Shown here: positions 6,272 to 7,763 of the stretch, piece after piece
Layout: the number at the start of each line of letters is the position of its first letter
How positions within the stretch are numbered: position 1 is the first letter of the stretch
NCBI GenBank assembly: GCA_964423525.1
Contig: CAYRFU010000326.1
Location: 1 to 7,763, forward strand
Reading direction: 5' to 3'
Origin: CAYRFU01 sp964423525
Lineage (GTDB): Bacteria > Vulcanimicrobiota > Xenobia > Xenobiales > JADMJV01
DNA length: 7,763 bases
The notes under the pieces: model-generated
Databases searched by the model: none
What the model saw: only the letters and a program-made list of their open reading frames with translations
What the model was told of the DNA's origin: nothing
Program-made: the position numbers and the translations under genes

Positions 6272-6277
6272 CGACCC

Positions 6278-7763
6278 ATGCTGATGCAGGCCATCAAGAC
6301 CGAGGCGGAAGAGCTCCGCCAAAGAATCCGGGGTAACAACAAAAAGCCCCTGCCGGAGACGGCCTCTGAGACGGCCAAAGCGAACCGTGACCAAGACCAG
6401 GATGAGGATGCCAGCCTGGTAGCCGAAGTCGGCGAGGTCGAGCAAGAGGAACCCGAGGAAGCCGAGAAAGCTTCTCAGGTGGGAGCAGGCCTGAAAGAAT
6501 CGCTCCAGACTGAAGAAAAAACCTTACCCCCTGGTCAGCAACAGAACGCTGAGAAGGCTCAGGAGCAGGTCGAGAAAGTTGTCGAAAACGCGGTCGATAG
6601 AACCCCTGAAGAGACTCCACCGACACCTCCCCCAGAGCCCACGCCAGACCCTCAGCCCAAGCCTCAAGAAGCCCCGGCCGCGGTGGAACAATCGCGCCAA
6701 AACACCTCTCAGCAGACTTCCAGCAGCTCCAGCTCGAGCGACCAGGGAGCTCCGGCCGGCGGCGGAGGGGCCCTGATTCCTACCGTCAGCGCCAGTCCGG
6801 CGATGGGAAGCGGAGGTAGTAGTGTAGGAGCCATACTCAATTCGGGCGGAGTGGCCACGGGGGCTCAGGTGGCTGGCGAAACCAGCGCCGCCACCGCCAG
6901 TAACCTCTTCGTTGACAAACTCAGCTCCAGCCGCTCGCGAGCCGTGCTGGGCCAGGAGATCTCTCGCCAAACCATCGCCCGGGATGAGGCGGCGTCAAGA
7001 GCCGCCGATGCCGACTCCGTGTTGACGACGATGGCCGACAGCCAGTCCAGCCTCAATCAACAACGAGTCACTCTTGACGACACCAAGAGGTCCAAACGGC
7101 AGGACATCGATGCCGGTCAAGGACTGCTCGAGGACGGGGAGCAGCAGCTCGAGTCCCAGGAGCAAACGATCCAGGGCATTCAGACCAACAATGACGAGAT
7201 GGTCTCGCTGGTCGCCGAAGGGGAAGCCCAGATCGACGGGTTAGAGCAAGCAGCCGAGGGCGCCGGCCAGGAGGTCGACGGGGCCAGCCAGCAGCTGGGC
7301 GCCTCTCAGCAGCAATTGCAGGCAGCTCAGGCTCAGACCCTGGGGGGACCGCCCGGGTTGACCCTCGTAGGTCAGGCCATCAATGCCCAGCGGCAGCAAG
7401 CCGTCAGCGCCGCTCAGGCTCAAGTTCGCCAGGCGGAAGAGCGACTGGAAACGGCCCGACAGAGAGAAAAACAAACCCAGCAGCAACTGGAAGAGCAGCG
7501 CTCGGTCAATCAGCAGCGGCGCCAGCAGCTAACCGGCATTGAAGCCGACTATCAAGAGGCTATCAATCAGAGACAATTAGGAGCTCAGCAACAAAGCGAC
7601 AATCGGGCAGCTCTCCAAGACAATCTGGACCTCATGAGAGACCTGGGCGACCAGACCCGAGTGGTTCACACCCAGGCTCAGGAGGTCGAAGCCAACGCCC
7701 GGGTGGCCCGCATTTCCAGGGGACGGAACCTCGCCAACGCCTCCTCGGCCGCCCGCAACGTCG
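6278..7763 (+). CDS. Large Gln/Glu/Ala-rich coiled-coil protein, 3' end beyond the window
   Basis: The frame is open from ATG 6278 to the right edge, 495 codons with no stop. I do not recognise a family. The first 115 or so residues are charged and probably disordered (for example QDQDEDASLVAEVGEVEQEE). A Pro-rich stretch follows (TPPTPPPEPTPDPQPKPQ), then seven serines (148-154), then a Gly/Ala/Ser-rich segment with four glycines (161-208). From about 213 to the edge the protein is rich in Gln, Glu, Ala and Arg with heptad-like spacing, as in QQLQAAQAQ and VRQAEERLETARQREKQTQQ. It is broken once by GGPPG (356-360), suggesting a long helical hairpin. No signal peptide, cysteine or clear membrane helix is seen. 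ATG 6284 is in frame and an alternative start. Codon choice matches its neighbours. A structural, filament or surface-assembly role is possible but not shown; opposite-strand frames here look like shadows. Confidence 0.8.
   Translation, partial: MLMQAIKTEAEELRQRIRGNNKKPLPETASETAKANRDQDQDEDASLVAEVGEVEQEEPEEAEKASQVGAGLKESLQTEEKTLPPGQQQNAEKAQEQVEKVVENAVDRTPEETPPTPPPEPTPDPQPKPQEAPAAVEQSRQNTSQQTSSSSSSSDQGAPAGGGGALIPTVSASPAMGSGGSSVGAILNSGGVATGAQVAGETSAATASNLFVDKLSSSRSRAVLGQEISRQTIARDEAASRAADADSVLTTMADSQSSLNQQRVTLDDTKRSKRQDIDAGQGLLEDGEQQLESQEQTIQGIQTNNDEMVSLVAEGEAQIDGLEQAAEGAGQEVDGASQQLGASQQQLQAAQAQTLGGPPGLTLVGQAINAQRQQAVSAAQAQVRQAEERLETARQREKQTQQQLEEQRSVNQQRRQQLTGIEADYQEAINQRQLGAQQQSDNRAALQDNLDLMRDLGDQTRVVHTQAQEVEANARVARISRGRNLANASSAARNV

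Noticed and set aside
6135..6277. SAM-type riboswitch or T-box in the metY leader
   Set aside because: The likely transcribed leader is only about 50 bases and shows none of the conserved helices or terminator expected.
6524..6970. 148-codon reverse frame opposite the coiled-coil gene
   Set aside because: The forward frame is open for 495 codons with a good promoter and consistent codon bias; the reverse frame is Arg/Leu-rich shadow sequence.

Overview
The window is GC-rich bacterial chromosomal DNA whose real genes favour C or G at third codon positions. The sequence alone does not fix the taxon. Tandem PilZ domains, a GAF-domain protein and a long glutamine-rich coiled-coil protein would suit a free-living, Gram-negative-type bacterium, possibly from a poorly sampled phylum, but that is a guess. 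No rRNA, tRNA, CRISPR array, insertion sequence or phage gene was seen, and no stretch over 300 bases lacks a gene.

Layout from left to right. (1) The 3' part of an RNase II/R-type (RNB plus S1) exoribonuclease, running in from the left edge. It appears broken: most of the catalytic core is missing, and a short core fragment survives in another reading frame. (2) A convergent gene for a protein with two PilZ domains, overlapping the ribonuclease tail by 11 bases. (3) Divergent from it, a GAF-domain protein whose stop codon overlaps the ATG of an acyl-CoA synthetase, forming a two-gene coupled operon. (4) A small reverse-strand gene for a 61-residue protein of unknown function. (5) Divergent from that, a putative membrane-associated zinc metallopeptidase with an HELVH motif and a Gly/Ala-rich hydrophobic hairpin; its start is unclear. 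(6) A perfect 8-bp inverted repeat overlapping an alternative stem, lying between convergent genes. (7) metY, an O-acetylhomoserine sulfhydrylase, on the reverse strand. (8) Divergent from metY, a long Gln/Glu/Ala-rich protein running off the right edge, with an extended -10 promoter so close to its ATG that the mRNA may be leaderless.

The genes do not form one obvious pathway. The GAF and acyl-CoA synthetase pair is the only clear operon. metY is metabolic. The metallopeptidase and the coiled-coil protein are the least explained genes and the best candidates for new biology. The ribonuclease looks like gene decay, or possibly an assembly error.
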